Position numbers and translations under genes: made by a program. Below, piece by piece: positions 1-11,149 of a stretch of 64,000 nucleotides of DNA. Origin of the DNA: Miscanthus floridulus (Eukaryota; Streptophyta; Magnoliopsida; Poales; Poaceae); the NCBI RefSeq assembly GCF_019320115.1, contig NC_089584.1:56478852-56542851 (forward strand), given 5' to 3'. Each line of letters begins with the position of its first letter. Positions within the stretch are counted from its first letter, which is position 1. The notes below the pieces were generated by a model. The model was given only the letters and a program-made list of their open reading frames with translations. It was not told where the DNA came from and searched no databases.

Positions 1-987
1 CTCTCGAGTCACTCAAATTTGTTTGTGGTTCCTCACCAAGGCATATTTTGGTGGTTTGCCTTCTTTGAATCATCCTACTTCTAAGGTTTATATGGAGCAC
101 AGGTTGGGATGAAGTTTGTGGCACACTTACCTTGTATATGTTATAAGGTCAAATGCCAAATCTTCTAGAGAGAAGCGTCATACTCTTAGATCATAATAGT
201 GCACGTTTGTGGAAATATGGTGGAATTTATACTCCTTTTTTTGGTATGATCTTTTCTCCTAGCTTTTATTTTTGAGACATGGCTAGCTATATATATTTTA
301 TGAGCCTTTATTGTGCTCATCATTTTTTTGGAGACCTTCATGTGTGTCATCTTTTTTTCAATACTTTGCATAGCCCTTCCGTCACTTTTACTATGCTATA
401 GAAATCATATCTTTATAACATGGAGCATTTAGCGTATCCCCAGTGTAGGAATAGCTGCTATATATGGCATGTATGTGAGTTTTGATCTTGGGAGCATGAA
501 GAATCTCTCAACAGTGATCACAGGACTTAGCAAAACTCAACACAAGATAAGTTGCATATGTGGAAGGTTCATGAATATGTATGGCTTTAGTGGGACGTTT
601 AACTCTCACTCAAGGAACATGCTATTTGCATTTTGAATTTCAAGGAGTAAATCCCAAGTACTTTACACAAGTGAGCAAATTTCATATCATCCTGCTATAT
701 CTCAAATCCCAATTACTTAGATAAAGAGGGGTCCCTAATCTGAGTGCCCACAAATCTTAGGAATTTTAGCAAGGAATAAGCAGTATACAAACTATTAATC
801 ATAAGAATATATGGAGATGGAGCATCACTTTTTTATTTTAATTTGTTTGAATTTCAGTTTTAAAAATCTTATCATTAAAATAGAACGAGAGAGAATTGCA
901 CAGACCATCATTTTTGTGTGTGTTGTTTATCTGTGCAAATTGAAGGTGACTATGGCGTCTCCCCCACACTTGTACCTATCTTTATTT
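1..987. repeat. Long direct repeat, copy 1 (matches 13382-14368)
   Basis: These 987 bases recur in the same orientation at 13382-14368 with about a dozen differences by eye (roughly 98-99% identity). In this copy it forms the 3' untranslated part of minus-strand element A; in the other it forms the 3' untranslated part of element B. Homology stops abruptly after the shared run ending tacctatctttatttt and may continue left of the window. I see no convincing coding sequence in it. Confidence 0.9.
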
Positions 988-2035
988 TTTTGGATTTTAT
1001 ATTTTTTGATTTTTTGTTTTTTAAATGCTAATAATTAAATAAATGTAGAAAATAAAATAATGCAAAAATTAAAATGCTGAAAATAAAAGATACTACTTAT
1101 CTCTGTGGGGGTCCTCCCCCAAGCTAGCTCGTCGCCAGGTGATGACTCTGAGGTACATTATTTGTTTGTTTTTATTTAGTGTATCAACTAATGTCTATGT
1201 TTAGTAGTTTTGGTACAATGATCAAGCTAACATATTGATCATGATAGACTGATTAACCTAAGCACCTTGCTTAATTTAGAAAGTATATGAAAGCATGGCC
1301 AACCAGAAACCATACTTCGTACCAAAATATACTTTGTGTAGAATGTCGAACGATAACTAAGTTTCATTTAATGGAGATGAAAGGTAAACTTTAATGAAAT
1401 CTTTGTTTTATATGGTTTGCTAAAATTTATGTTGTTTATTTCAATCAGTGTCTATACTTAGCAGTTTTGGTTCAATGATAAAATTGAATATCTAATCAAG
1501 GTAGGCTAAATAATCTAAGCACCATGCTTAATTTAAAAAGCTTATGAAAGTATGATTACTAGAAAAAAAATCATAGCCAAACCAAAACATACTTTGTACA
1601 AAACATGGGTAGAGGCAATTTTTAGGCAAACCCTTTTTATTATTTTTCCTTTATTGGTGCATAAACTAGGAATTCAAAATTTTAGCAAAGATAACTACCC
1701 ATTTACCTTTGGCAAGGACTCACTTCTCTGTTTAGTTGCTTGATGGAGCGCTCGATCCTAGAGAAGTGGAGGCGAGGGGCTGCTTTTTCTTTAGCCTCCA
1801 CACTATTTTGTTGGTTCTTGGTGATGTGGTGGTGGACCATGGAGTCTCTTCCTTTGGTGTCCACACCGGCTTGTTCTTCTTAGGTGGTGTGGGAACAACT
1901 TTTGGCTTTCCTTCTTTTGTGGTTTGTTTGATTTTCTTCTACTCTGGCTTCTTTTTTATTTCTTTGATCCTTTTCACCAGGCTATATACCAATTGAGGTT
2001 GGATATGAACCTCCTTTAGGCCTTGTGGGTTTGGC
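988..2035 (-). other. Non-coding 3' region of element A with a diverged internal duplication
   Basis: AT-rich stretch between the shared repeat and the protease remnant. Positions 1186-1385 and 1437-1625 are diverged copies of one segment: both contain a gtctat..ttag..gttttggt block, a taagcacc.tgcttaattta block and a catactttgt block, in the same order. A purine-rich tract on the minus strand (complement of 1103-1121, core ggggga) resembles the polypurine-type tracts of the other elements, but no LTR start could be placed next to it. No gene seen. Confidence 0.6.
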
Positions 2036-2711
2036 TCATACTTGATATGAATCATGGAGCAATGCTACTTCCTAGGCCTGAAAGTGAATTTTTCTTCATT
2101 ACCATGGATATTGAAGCGGATTTCTCTGGCTCCAATTTCAATTTGGGCTCCTACAGTGGTCAAGAAGGATCGCCCAAGGATGAGGGTTGATTCTTTTGTG
2201 ACCTCCATGTCGAGCTCCATAAAGTCGATAGCGATGTAGGAATCCTAGATTTTCACCGGAATATCTTCGGCTATCCTTGTTGGGTTGCGGACCGTCGAAT
2301 CGACTAGCTGAAGCATCTTTGGTGTTGTCCTCAATTGGTTGAGGTTCATCTTGTTGAAGACAGCCTTGGGCATAATGCTTATGCTAGCCCAATGTCGCAC
2401 AAAGCTTAGTCAAAATACTAGACCCTAATGGAACATTAGATTGCGGGGCACCTAGGATCCTTCTTTTTAGGAAAGTCAAGTATAGTAGCGCTACACTCTT
2501 CTGTTAGCTTGATGACCTCTATGGATGGTAGTGGTTGCTTGATGTACTTGGCATAGGAAGGTACATGCAAGATGTCCATCAGGGGGACACTTACATGTAT
2601 CTTCTCGATCATCTCAACAAAATGAGCGAATTGCTCGTCCATGGCCCGCTTGCGGTTCCTTGTGGGAAACGGTAGGTAGCTGGTGTTGACGAAGTCCTTT
2701 GCTATTGTCAC
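2036..2711 (-). pseudogene. Element A protease region (Athila-type gag-pro linker plus aspartic protease), broken
   Basis: The first 91 codons (from 2711) carry the linker typical of Athila polyproteins, with the motifs PFPTRNRKRAMDEQFAHF, VPSYAKYIK and LTEECSA. The protease follows: an active-site-like stretch reading GASISIMPKAVFNKMNL when the frame is adjusted (2341-2400) and an LILGRSFLTTVGA block near 2140-2175 that matches the second conserved protease motif. One base appears to be missing exactly at the D-x-G-A-S active site, shifting the frame, and a further stop lies near 2250. The enzyme would normally cleave the gag-pol polyprotein inside the particle; this copy cannot be translated through. 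Next downstream comes non-coding DNA, not RT. Confidence 0.75.
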
Positions 2712-3688
2712 CTCGTCTTGTTGCTCTTTTTCATTTGGTGTTGTCGAAGGTTTGGCCTCCTAGCGCTCTTTTGCCTTTCTATAGACTGGTTAGGGTTTGG
2801 TGGATCACGAGTGATCTTACCACCCCTCGTGGTCACCGCTTTTACATTTTCCCTAGAATTCTCAGGTTGAGCAGGAATTTTTCCATTACTATCAATAGTA
2901 ATTCTAGCATCTATTTGAGCTAGTTGTGTTTCTATCATTTTATTAAAGCATAATTGATTTTTAATAGCAGAAGTTAAACCTTCGATTTGAGAATTTATAT
3001 TTTCAAGAATTTTATTATTTGACATTAATTTCTTTATAATATTTTCATTAATTTTTGCTTGGCCTAATACCAAGTCTTTGAAAGAAGGTTGATTCGAATT
3101 GTAATTTGAATTGTAGTTCGAATTACCTTGTGGGCGGGACTGGTTGTTCCACCCATTATTACCTGATGGTTAGCGAAACCCATTGTTGATGAAGGCAGCT
3201 TCTTCACGGGTTTTGGGGCAATCATTCCCCAAATGGCCAACATTCCCACAGACCTCACATGTCATGTGTGAGTCCATGGCCTAGACGGTGCCCATCATGG
3301 CATCTTTATCTTAGGTCCATTCCTCCAGTCTTTTCATTAATAAATCTATTTTTGTGGAAATCATATCCGTCTCTTTCACGGTATGCATTCCTTTTTGTGT
3401 TTTCCTTTCCTCCCCCAGCTTTGATTTGACACCATTTTATTGATGAGAGCCATGACTCCATCGATAGTGAGGGAAAGGAAAGCGCCTCCAGCAGCAGCGT
3501 GGAGGTGGCCCCTAGACATGGGTATTAATCCATCATAAAAATTTTGGAGCACTAACTAGTTTTCAATCCCATGCTACGGGAATGCTTGGATGTAGTCCTA
3601 TAGCCTTTGCCATGCCTCGAGAATGGTTTCCATGGAGCTTTGCTGGAAGTTCAAAATTTGTTCCCCTAGGGCATTGGTCTTGCCCATG
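2708..3688 (-). pseudogene. Element A gag, C-terminal part (capsid end, zinc knuckle, spacer)
   Basis: Continuation of the gag begun at 10530-10905 beyond inserted element C. On the minus strand from 3688 a capsid segment with FYDGLIPMSRGHLHAAAGGA is visible at about 3460-3560, interrupted by in-frame TAG codons. It is followed by a CCHC zinc knuckle CEVCGNVGHLGNDC (about 3210-3256, C-x2-C-x4-H-x4-C intact) and a spacer with IETQLAQID and AVTTRGGK (2708-3073), which is characteristic of Athila gag C-termini. Gag would package the element RNA into cytoplasmic particles. Several stops make this copy non-functional. It is contiguous with the protease block at 2711. Confidence 0.8.
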
Positions 3689-3693
3689 GGGAA

Positions 3694-4884
3694 TGTTGAC
3701 ACTAGATATGCCAAACAGATAAATCCGCAAAGCGCATGGATGTCAATGTAGCTTTCACCTGGTAGTATTCCAAGGTATCATATTTCCACGGGGAACGTGA
3801 AGTGAACTAGTTAAGAACTAAGAGTGTCCAAGGGTAAAAGTAAAAGGTAGAGAGGATATATGTGGTTTCTATGAACTAAGGCAATACTAAGTAATACTGT
3901 ATCACCATTGTTTACTTTGGGGCGTACCTACCCTAATCTCACCCAGAGGGTTGATTAGGCACAACAGCACCATGAGCCCTACGATTTAATAACAAGACCT
4001 ATCATGGTGGAATACAAAGGATGGATAGAACTATCACCACCTGCCACCAACCACAATCTATCTAGAGGCCTAGCCATAAACATAGGCAAGCTATAGCCTA
4101 AGCACCACGCTTAATCTATAGACTCACTACTCTAACCCTATACACGATGAAATGAGACGAGTACTCTAACAAAGCTATAGAGCTTTGCCTAGCTACTACT
4201 CTCACTTGGAGTGATGGAATGAGATGGTGATGATTATAAATGGTGCCTCACACCACTATTTATAGCTCTCCAAGGTCGGTTGCTGCAGGAGGGGTAGTTA
4301 TAGATGTCAAGTAAGGCGGTGGAGGTAACTTGGTAATGAGTGGTGTGGTAGGGGCACCGGTTGGCGTTGGATTGCACCGCCTTTCAATCGTAGGGCCTTG
4401 GTTGGCTACCAAAGGCTGTTGTGAAGGTAGCAAGTGTGAAGATTTGGCTAGTAAGGTGGTTCCAATGTCGGTTGGAGGGTTCCAAGTCCATGACAGTGGA
4501 CCCATGGATCTAGGACCACTCCATCACGACCATCAGTGCAAACCAACTTAAGATCAACGCTAGAGAAGGCTTGGAGGACCTCTCCCACGGATCGGTGATG
4601 TGGAATGGGCAAGTGGGGCACCGGGCGGCACCATGGTGGGGCCAGTCAGTGTGGCACGTGGGCCCCTAGCCTCCCTACCATGTCCACTTGCCTCCCTTGT
4701 CCATTTTCTTCACCATTTTGCACAATTTCTGCTATAATTCATGCAAACAAATAAATCTTGATGTACAAGTGGAACTAGGTGAATTATAAAGCAAATCCTA
4801 CATATGTGATGATGTTTCACCTCACTTTACATAGCTTTTGGTTGATATGTTGATGGTCAAAATAGGTGTTAGTTACCGTCAACA
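3694..4884 (-). repeat. Element C 3' LTR (1,191 bp)
   Basis: Starts TGTTGACACTAGATATG and ends GTTACCGTCAACA. It aligns along its length with the right LTR (9142-10524) but lacks an internal block of about 192 bp near 4171 (right-copy positions about 9620-9818), which accounts for the length difference. Open frames inside it are LTR shadows. Confidence 0.92.
4257..4264 (-). promoter_or_regulatory. TATA box in element C 3' LTR
   Basis: The minus strand reads TATAAATA in the context gagagctataaatagtgg. The same motif occurs at the equivalent place in the partner LTR. Confidence 0.6.
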
Positions 4885-4901
4885 AGCTCCCCCACACTGA
4901 G
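4885..4901 (-). other. Element C polypurine tract
   Basis: The minus strand reads ctcagtgtgggggagct immediately before the LTR. This is the expected plus-strand priming site for reverse transcription and fixes the orientation. Confidence 0.8.
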
Positions 4902-7160
4902 CTTTTGCTCGTCTCGAGTAAAGGATTCAAACAAAAAAAAAAGAACTGAGCAAAGATTTAGGAGGATTTGATACACAACTTTCTTAAGATATGATAAAAG
5001 CATAAAAGATTTTCCAAGTCACATACTGATGCCTGTGGGTTTTAAAGTGGCTACAATATTACCTTGGGCAGTTGTGAAATGGAACAGTTCTAACTTGAAG
5101 ACATAGATCACTTCTCCTTCTCAAGTGAGATTAGAGTTTTTGATAATATTTTTCAAAACAAAACATAGCTCATGTTACTCCTCATATGGTTCTCTAAAAT
5201 CACTAAATGGTATTTGTGTATGTGTCCTCATGAAGATCTTACTTTGTCTCAAGGCCCTGCAACTATAGCTTATGTGGAGTTTTGGGTAGGAGAACTTGAA
5301 AGGCATACTTAGAATGTTTATATTGTAAAGTCAAAGCATGGACCCATGGAGGAAAACAACATAAAAACATGATCAATAGTGCAAGTGTGTGGATATGAGT
5401 GGAAGGTTGACTCCTCAAAGATTCTCTCTCCAAATCTAGATGATTGAGATCATGGGCTATCTTTGATGCTCATCCTCTTCTTTTTTTGCTCGACACTTTT
5501 TTTTTCTAATCTCTCTCTTTTTTCATCATCTTTTCCAACTCTCTTTTTTTATAACATATAGCCCATGTCTCTTTTTTTAGACTTGTATGGAGAGGGATCC
5601 TAGATACATGGAGTCTTTATTTTGTGGAATGGTGGAAAGGCATGTTTGTGGAAAGGTGGAAAGGAATGTTTGTGCTAGCTCTCAGTGTAAGACCATAGCA
5701 TAAGTATGGAAAACATGTTTTTGCTTACTCTTAGTGTAAGAGTAAAGCATATATGGGTGGAGTGTATGTGATCTTGATCATGTAAGCATGGTGCATCACT
5801 CGCTAGGGTCACACAATTTGACAAAACTCAAAACAAAATCTAAGTAGCAAGAATCTATGGGTTTGTAAAGATATTTCCTATGGCTCTAGTAGGACATTTA
5901 TACCATAGAGGAGTTATGAAGCCATGGTTTTAAATTTTGTTCAAAACAAAAGTCTCCAAAATACTTGATTAGAAAAATGACTAATCTTGTCATCACTATA
6001 TCACACTTCACAACAACTTATGTAATGTTATCCCAATTAAGTAAGGTTCCCACAAGCATCAAGTGAAAGACAGGGAATATAGATTATGCAAGCCAATCTC
6101 ATAAGATAAGTCATGATCAAATCTTGGGGTCATGTTCTAGATTTTATCAAGTTTTAATAACATGAAGAATTTGGCTTTTTTATGCATTTATTTTCAAGGA
6201 GATAAATATAGGAGAGGGGTACCAAGATACAAACCAATGTCTCATAATGAGATGAAGTCTAGTGAGAGAAGAAGTTGTGGAAGTTGGGGTTGGGATGCCC
6301 AACCCACACCTGTTCCTTCGGCATCTGTGCTTATTCAAAGACACTAAGAGTGAAAGCAACAAGGTTCTAATAGTACAAATGAACTAGTGAACCAAAAACT
6401 TTATTCCTCTTATTGAAAAGCAAGCAGAGGCAAATAGCATGATTGGTAATGAAACAATAATGCCTAAACACTTATCATTCCAAAGGGGAGATCAAGGTGA
6501 AGGAGAAACATACCTATGTCATGTATATTGTCAAGTAAAACAATGTTCCTAGTGAAAGTTGTGACACTTCTCAAGCTAATGACCCCCACAAGATAACATT
6601 TGAGATCATGGAGCTATTATTTTTTATTTAATTTTTTTATATATAATGTACTTTTAATATACTTGGACCTTCATGTGCCCAACTTTTTTAACTCCATGTC
6701 TCTCTTCACAAAAAGGCAAACAGGGGTATTTATGAAGGAGATAGTTCAAATCTTTGAAGTGCCACTAGTTCATAAGGTCACAAAATTTATCCAAATTCAA
6801 CATGACAACAGGTTGCATAAGAAGAGGTTCATGTGTAAGCATTTGTTTTCGAGATGAGAATATAAAGACAAATCATGATCATTCAATTTTAACATCTCAA
6901 ACTCTACTCTTCTTATGTTGGATTAAGTTAAGACAAGATTATAAGAACATATGCACAATAATTTTGGGCACACTTCTACTACTCAAAGTGGCAAGAGCTT
7001 AAAAGAGTAGGCTATGATTATGAATAGAAAGAAGACATGATTGAAAAGCTAAGCTTGAACATTGTGTTGGAAAAACTAAACAAGTTCAATCATATCAAAT
7101 ATTTTTTTATTCATGCTTATCAAGTCAAAAATAATGACTTAAACATAAACCACATACCTT
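4902..7160 (-). other. Element C 3' untranslated region
   Basis: About 2.3 kb of AT-rich DNA between the polypurine tract and the last coding remnant. It contains pyrimidine-rich runs near 5480-5580. The region is organised like the 3' region of elements A and B but is not closely similar to it. Short open frames here (for example near 6162-6347 and 6600-7002) show no recognisable domain. I see no gene. Confidence 0.6.
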
Positions 7161-7167
7161 AGAGATG

Positions 7168-7452
7168 TTACCTTTGTTGTTTTGAAGCATGACGGCTCAT
7201 GTTGATGACTTTGAATGGACCATCACCTTTGCTTCCAAGCATTCTATGCCCGATTGGCTTCACTCTTGAATGGCTCAATTGTACCTTGTCCTTGACTTGA
7301 ATTCCTTGTTCTTGATGTAACTTCTGGTGCTTGCTCAAAAGTCTTGATTCATGATTTTGATATCTACAACAAAGACTAGTGCAAGGTGATACTACAAACC
7401 CAACCGATGTGTGAGTACATCGGCTGGTGCAACAATCAAGCTCAATCTTCAA
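7168..7452 (-). pseudogene. Element C integrase C-terminal remnant
   Basis: This short minus-strand frame ends with a stretch containing VKDKVQLSHSRVKPIGH and GSKGDGPFKV. The G-x-GPF motif with an upstream hydrophobic-basic strand is the hallmark of the C-terminal domain of Ty3/gypsy integrases. The catalytic core and zinc domain are missing, so this is the downstream end of an integrase left by a large internal deletion. The N-terminal half of the frame is unrelated to integrase and may be read-through. It is followed downstream by the 3' untranslated region. Confidence 0.55.
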
Positions 7453-7639
7453 TGGGTTTGCTCTATTTTATTTGAAGGGAAAAGCATAATCTTAAAAAGG
7501 TAAATTATTTTATTTATTGCTACTACTACTACTTATGATGATAGAAACTAAACAAACTTTATTGAATTAAAAATAGCAAGCAAACGGGTTATCTCCTGGC
7601 AGTGCTTTGTTTTAAGTTATAAGCTCGATCTTTGTAGTT

Positions 7640-8290
7640 TTAACTGCAAGAACTTGCACCAAGGCAACTACGAGCTTTGGAATACTTGTGATAGACAAAA
7701 TCATCCACAACAATCCTCTTGAGCATTTGATAAAAGAGAAGCATAGGATGGGTGTAACTCTCATAGGTGTAGGTAGTGTAAGGAAAGATTGACTCTAGAG
7801 ATTTCTCACAAAAGCGTGGATCTTGTGGCTCTTCTAGAATGTAGCTTTGATGTTTGCCCACATAATCCTCCTTTTTGGACTCCAAAGTTGATCCCTCGAG
7901 AATGTCCATAGACCAAACATATTCATCGATCATCTTTTGTCTATGACATTCTACTAGTGGATTTCAATCCTTGTCCTCCATTGGGATGGGAATCTTCACA
8001 TTGGACGATTTATGCTCTCTTTCGACGTCAACCAAAAGGTTCAAAATGCCTCCTTGGTTTGGATTATCATAGGGGAGATTGAAGTCTGAGGTGGAAGATG
8101 ATGTCGAATCGAGGGGCTCTTGGGCAACCAAATCATGAGATGAATAGGGAAGATGATGATTTGGGGTCAATGATGCCAAAGAACTCTGTTGGATTGGATG
8201 ATAGAAGGTGTTCTCAACATTAGGAAAGAAATCCTCCTCGAATTCAAAAGGAAGCTCCAAAGGATGAATTTCTTCTTCCTTTGGTGTCCC
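7640..8290 (-). pseudogene. Element C post-gag region of unknown function
   Basis: Two adjoining minus-strand frames (7964-8260 and 7640-7933) follow gag. The first is acidic and contains MELPFEFEEDFFPNVEN and a Ser/Pro-rich stretch; the second contains LEEPQDPRFCEKS and YHKYSKARSCLGASSCS. Neither shows a protease active site, RT motif or zinc finger. They lie where the gag-protease linker of an intact Athila-like element would be, so I regard them as linker remnants of the deleted polyprotein. I do not recognise a function. Confidence 0.45.
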
Positions 8291-9052
8291 TTAGAATGGT
8301 CTAGGAATTGGGTCGGTAGTTAAAGCTTTAGATGGAATCAATAATGATTTAGCTGTCGAAACTTCTTCTTGCTTGGGGGTTGGAATGTCCTTTTCTTTAC
8401 GGGAATCATCATGGACATCGGTGTAGGGAGAGTTTTTCAAGGATTGTGTCAAGGATAGCTTTCCCCTCACTATCAGAAAGATGTAAGAAGGCTCCTCCTG
8501 AAGCGATGTCAAGGAATTGTGTAGATTCCTCACTAAGACCTAGATAGAAGTGTTGTAGAAGGATAGGATTGGGTATACCAAGATTAGGGCCAAATGAATA
8601 GAGATCCATCAAGCATGCCCATGCGGCACCTAGGGATTCCTTCTCTTTTGGCTTGAAGGTTAGGACCTCTCTTCAAAGACTACCAACTTGGCGGATGGGG
8701 AAGAAAGTTAAGCAAAACTTGGCTCAAAGAACTTCCCACTCTCCTTGTGCACTCTCTATGGTTCGAGTATACCAAAATTTGGCTAATCCTGTCAAAGGGA
8801 ATGGAAATATCTTCCACTTAAGAGTTTCGTGTGACATGCTTGAAATGTGAAGGCATCATCACACTTGCTTGGACTCTCACAGATGAGCATATGGGTTGTT
8901 ATCTTTTCCCCATAAAAAGATTGTTCCTAAACTTTAGTTATGAAATAAGGGCGAATTTCATAACTATGGGTGAGGATAGGTTTTGATGATGGAGGTGGCT
9001 CCAAACTAGCACCCTTTGGAGCAGCGAATTGAATGATAGGAATGCAATCCAT
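8291..9052 (-). pseudogene. Element C gag, broken
   Basis: The start is taken at the ATG at 9052, about 65 bp downstream of the PBS; the N-terminus contains FAAPKGASLEPPPSSKPI, similar in pattern to the leader protein of element B. The capsid region follows through several frames, with LLQHFYLGLSEES and LDIASGGAFLHLSDSEGKA (8409-8612) as clear Ty3/gypsy gag motifs. An in-frame TAG occurs about 40 codons in, and frameshifts follow, so no full-length capsid could be made. The product would be the structural protein of cytoplasmic particles. It lies between the PBS and the unclassified linker frames. Confidence 0.75.
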
Positions 9053-9118
9053 GTATGAACACATATAGGATAAACGATACTTGGATGACTCTATTCTAAA
9101 CTAGAACAACTACTAGTC

Positions 9119-9138
9119 CTCAGCAGCATCATCAAAAA
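9119..9138 (-). other. Element C primer-binding site, heavily decayed
   Basis: Just inside the 5' LTR the minus strand reads ttgatgatgctgctgagga. Against the tRNA-Asp type site TGGCGCCGTTGCCGGGGA used by Athila relatives I count 11 of 18 matches, and six of the seven mismatches are G-to-A or C-to-T-like. Confidence 0.5.
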
Positions 9139-9141
9139 GCT

Positions 9142-10524
9142 TGTTAACACTAGATATGATAAATAGATAAATCTGCAAGCACACGGATGTCAATGTAGCT
9201 TTCACCCAAGAGTATTCCAAGGTATCATATTTCTATGGGGAACATGAAGTGGACTAGTTAAGAACTAAGAGTGTCTAAGGGTAAAAGTAATAGGTAGAGA
9301 GGATATATGTGGTTTCTCTGAACTAAGGCAAGACTAAGGAATACTATATCACAGTTGTTTACTTCAGGGCATACCTGCCCTAACCTCATCCAGAGGGTTG
9401 ATTAGGCACAACAGCACCATGAGCTCTATGATTTAATAACTAAACCTATCATGGTGGGGTACAAGAATGGACAGGGCTATCACCACTTGCCACCTACCAC
9501 AATCTATCTAGAGGCCTAGCCGTAAACACAGGCAAGCTATAGCCTAAGCACCACACTTAATTTATAGACTCACTACTCTAATCATGTACATGATGAAATG
9601 AGACTAGAGTACTCTAACCAAGCAGTGAAACCAGTAAACACAATAATATAAATAATACTCAAGTAATGCAAAAGAGTAGAGTTACCACAAAAGATGTCGT
9701 ACTTCACTCGAAGAAGAGCTTCATCCAACGAAGCACAAGTGGAGAGAATGCCAACAACCCCAGTCGTTCTCCAAGCTTCTCCTCACTCTCTCCCTATCTT
9801 CTACTTCTAAGTAGTAGAGCTACAGAGCTTTGCCTAGCTACTACTCTCACTTGGAGTGATGGAATGAGATGGTGATGATTACAAATGGTGCCTCACACCA
9901 CTATTTATAGCTCTCCAAGGTTGGTTGCTATAGGGGGCTGCTTATAGATGTCATGTAAGGCAGTGGGGGATAACTTGGGCGTTGGGCGGCATGGTAGGGG
10001 CGCCAGCCGACGTTGGATTGCACCACCTTTCGATCGTAGGTCCTTGGTTGGCTCCCAAAGGTGGTTATGAAGGCAGCACATGTGAAGATTTGGTCGGTAA
10101 GTTGGGTCCAAGGTTGGTTGGAGGGATCCAAGTCCATGACAATGAACCCATGGATCCAAGACCACTCCATCGTGACCATCGGTGCAAACCGACTTCAGAT
10201 CAATGCTAGGAGAAGGCTTGGAGGACCTCTCCCATTGATCGATGACATGGAATGGGCAAGTGGGGCACCAGGCAGCACCATGGTGGGGCCAGCAGGCATG
10301 GCACATGGGCCCCTGGCCTCCTTGCCATGTCCATTTTCTTCACCATTTTGCACAATTTTTGCTATAGTTCCTGCATACAAATAGGTGTTAGTGACTACAC
10401 ATGTACAAGTGGAACTAGGTGAATTATAAAGCAAATCCTACACATGTGATGATGTTTCACCTCACTTTACATAGCTTTTGGGTGAAATGTTGATGGTCAA
10501 AATAGGTGTTAGTGACCGTCAACA
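9142..10524 (-). repeat. Element C 5' LTR (1,383 bp)
   Basis: Starts TGTTAACACTAGATATG and ends GTGACCGTCAACA, followed by target duplication GGGAA. This is the longer copy; it retains the roughly 192-bp block missing from the left LTR. It has a TATA box at 9902-9909 on the minus strand. Open frames on both strands between 9905 and 10434 are LTR shadows. Confidence 0.92.
9902..9909 (-). promoter_or_regulatory. TATA box in element C 5' LTR
   Basis: The minus strand reads TATAAATA, conserved with 4257-4264. It would set the start of the element transcript. Confidence 0.6.
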
Positions 10525-10529
10525 GGGAA

Positions 10530-10905
10530 GAACTTGGCGAGGAACGTCATGGAACATTTGTCCCATGTTTTGATAGCTTCCTTGTCCTTGTAGAACCGCT
10601 GCATTGCCTTCCCCAAGAGGGAGAAGCGAAACAAGTGTAGCCTGATGCTCTTAGGTGTGACGTTCTTGATGACTAATAGTGTCACACAACTCGAGGAAGT
10701 GTTGGAGATGCGCAGTTTGCGTCCTCACTAGGCAAACCATGGAATTGGTTTGCCTACACCATCATGATGAGGCCGGTATGGAGCTCAAAATTCCCATCCC
10801 CAATGTTAATAGTGGTCCCAATGGGCATGTTGGCAACAAGCGGGGTGGACTAGTCGTGGAGCGTCTTGGCCATGATTGGAGTAGCGGATGGTGCGGAGGG
10901 TGATT
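10530..10905 (-). pseudogene. Element A gag, N-terminal part
   Basis: Minus-strand gag remnants with a segment containing NFELHTGLIMMV (about 10730-10780), then NQFHGLPSEDAN, then LFRFSLLGKAMQRFYKDKEA and TFLAKFFP, which ends exactly at the insertion of element C. These are the standard blocks of Athila capsid, in order. An in-frame TAG follows LIMMV, and at least one indel separates the blocks. The reading frame resumes at 3688 on the far side of element C. The upstream leader (10906-11310) has no recognisable coding content. Confidence 0.75.
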
Positions 10906-11149
10906 ATTTCCATTGTTGAAAGAGTAGCAGAAGAAGAAGCAGCATGAGACCATTTCTTCCTTAGGAGTGCCTCTAGATTTTGAGTATAGTTGTTTGGCAG
11001 GTCGAAACTGGTCATACACCTGTTTTCATCCACTATCCTGTTTTCATCCACAATAGGAGAAAACAAGCAAAGTTAGCCTGCATAAACAATATCTAACATA
11101 CATGCATATTATCATTAACATGTCCTACTAGATTCTTTAATCAATATGC

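Larger units (their letters stand above)
3694..10524 (-). mobile_element. Element C: internally deleted Athila-like retrotransposon inserted in gag of element A
   Basis: A 6,831-bp element bounded by LTRs beginning TGTTGAC/TGTTAAC and ending CGTCAACA, flanked by a perfect 5-bp target duplication GGGAA (3689-3693 and 10525-10529). The insertion splits the element A gag frame after the FLAKFFP motif. The polypurine tract abuts the left LTR and the PBS abuts the right LTR, so transcription runs leftward. The interior has a gag, unclassified downstream frames and a short integrase C-terminal remnant, but no RT, RNase H or integrase core. It therefore depended on another element for mobility (inference). 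Confidence 0.93.

Noticed and set aside
5480..5580. Microsatellite or regulatory tract in the pyrimidine-rich run of element C
   Set aside because: Irregular T/C-rich sequence without a repeating unit; typical of 3' untranslated regions of these elements.
9905..10434. Overlapping frames up to 133 codons on both strands of the element C 5' LTR
   Set aside because: They are not maintained in the partner LTR and lie over the TATA box and LTR body.
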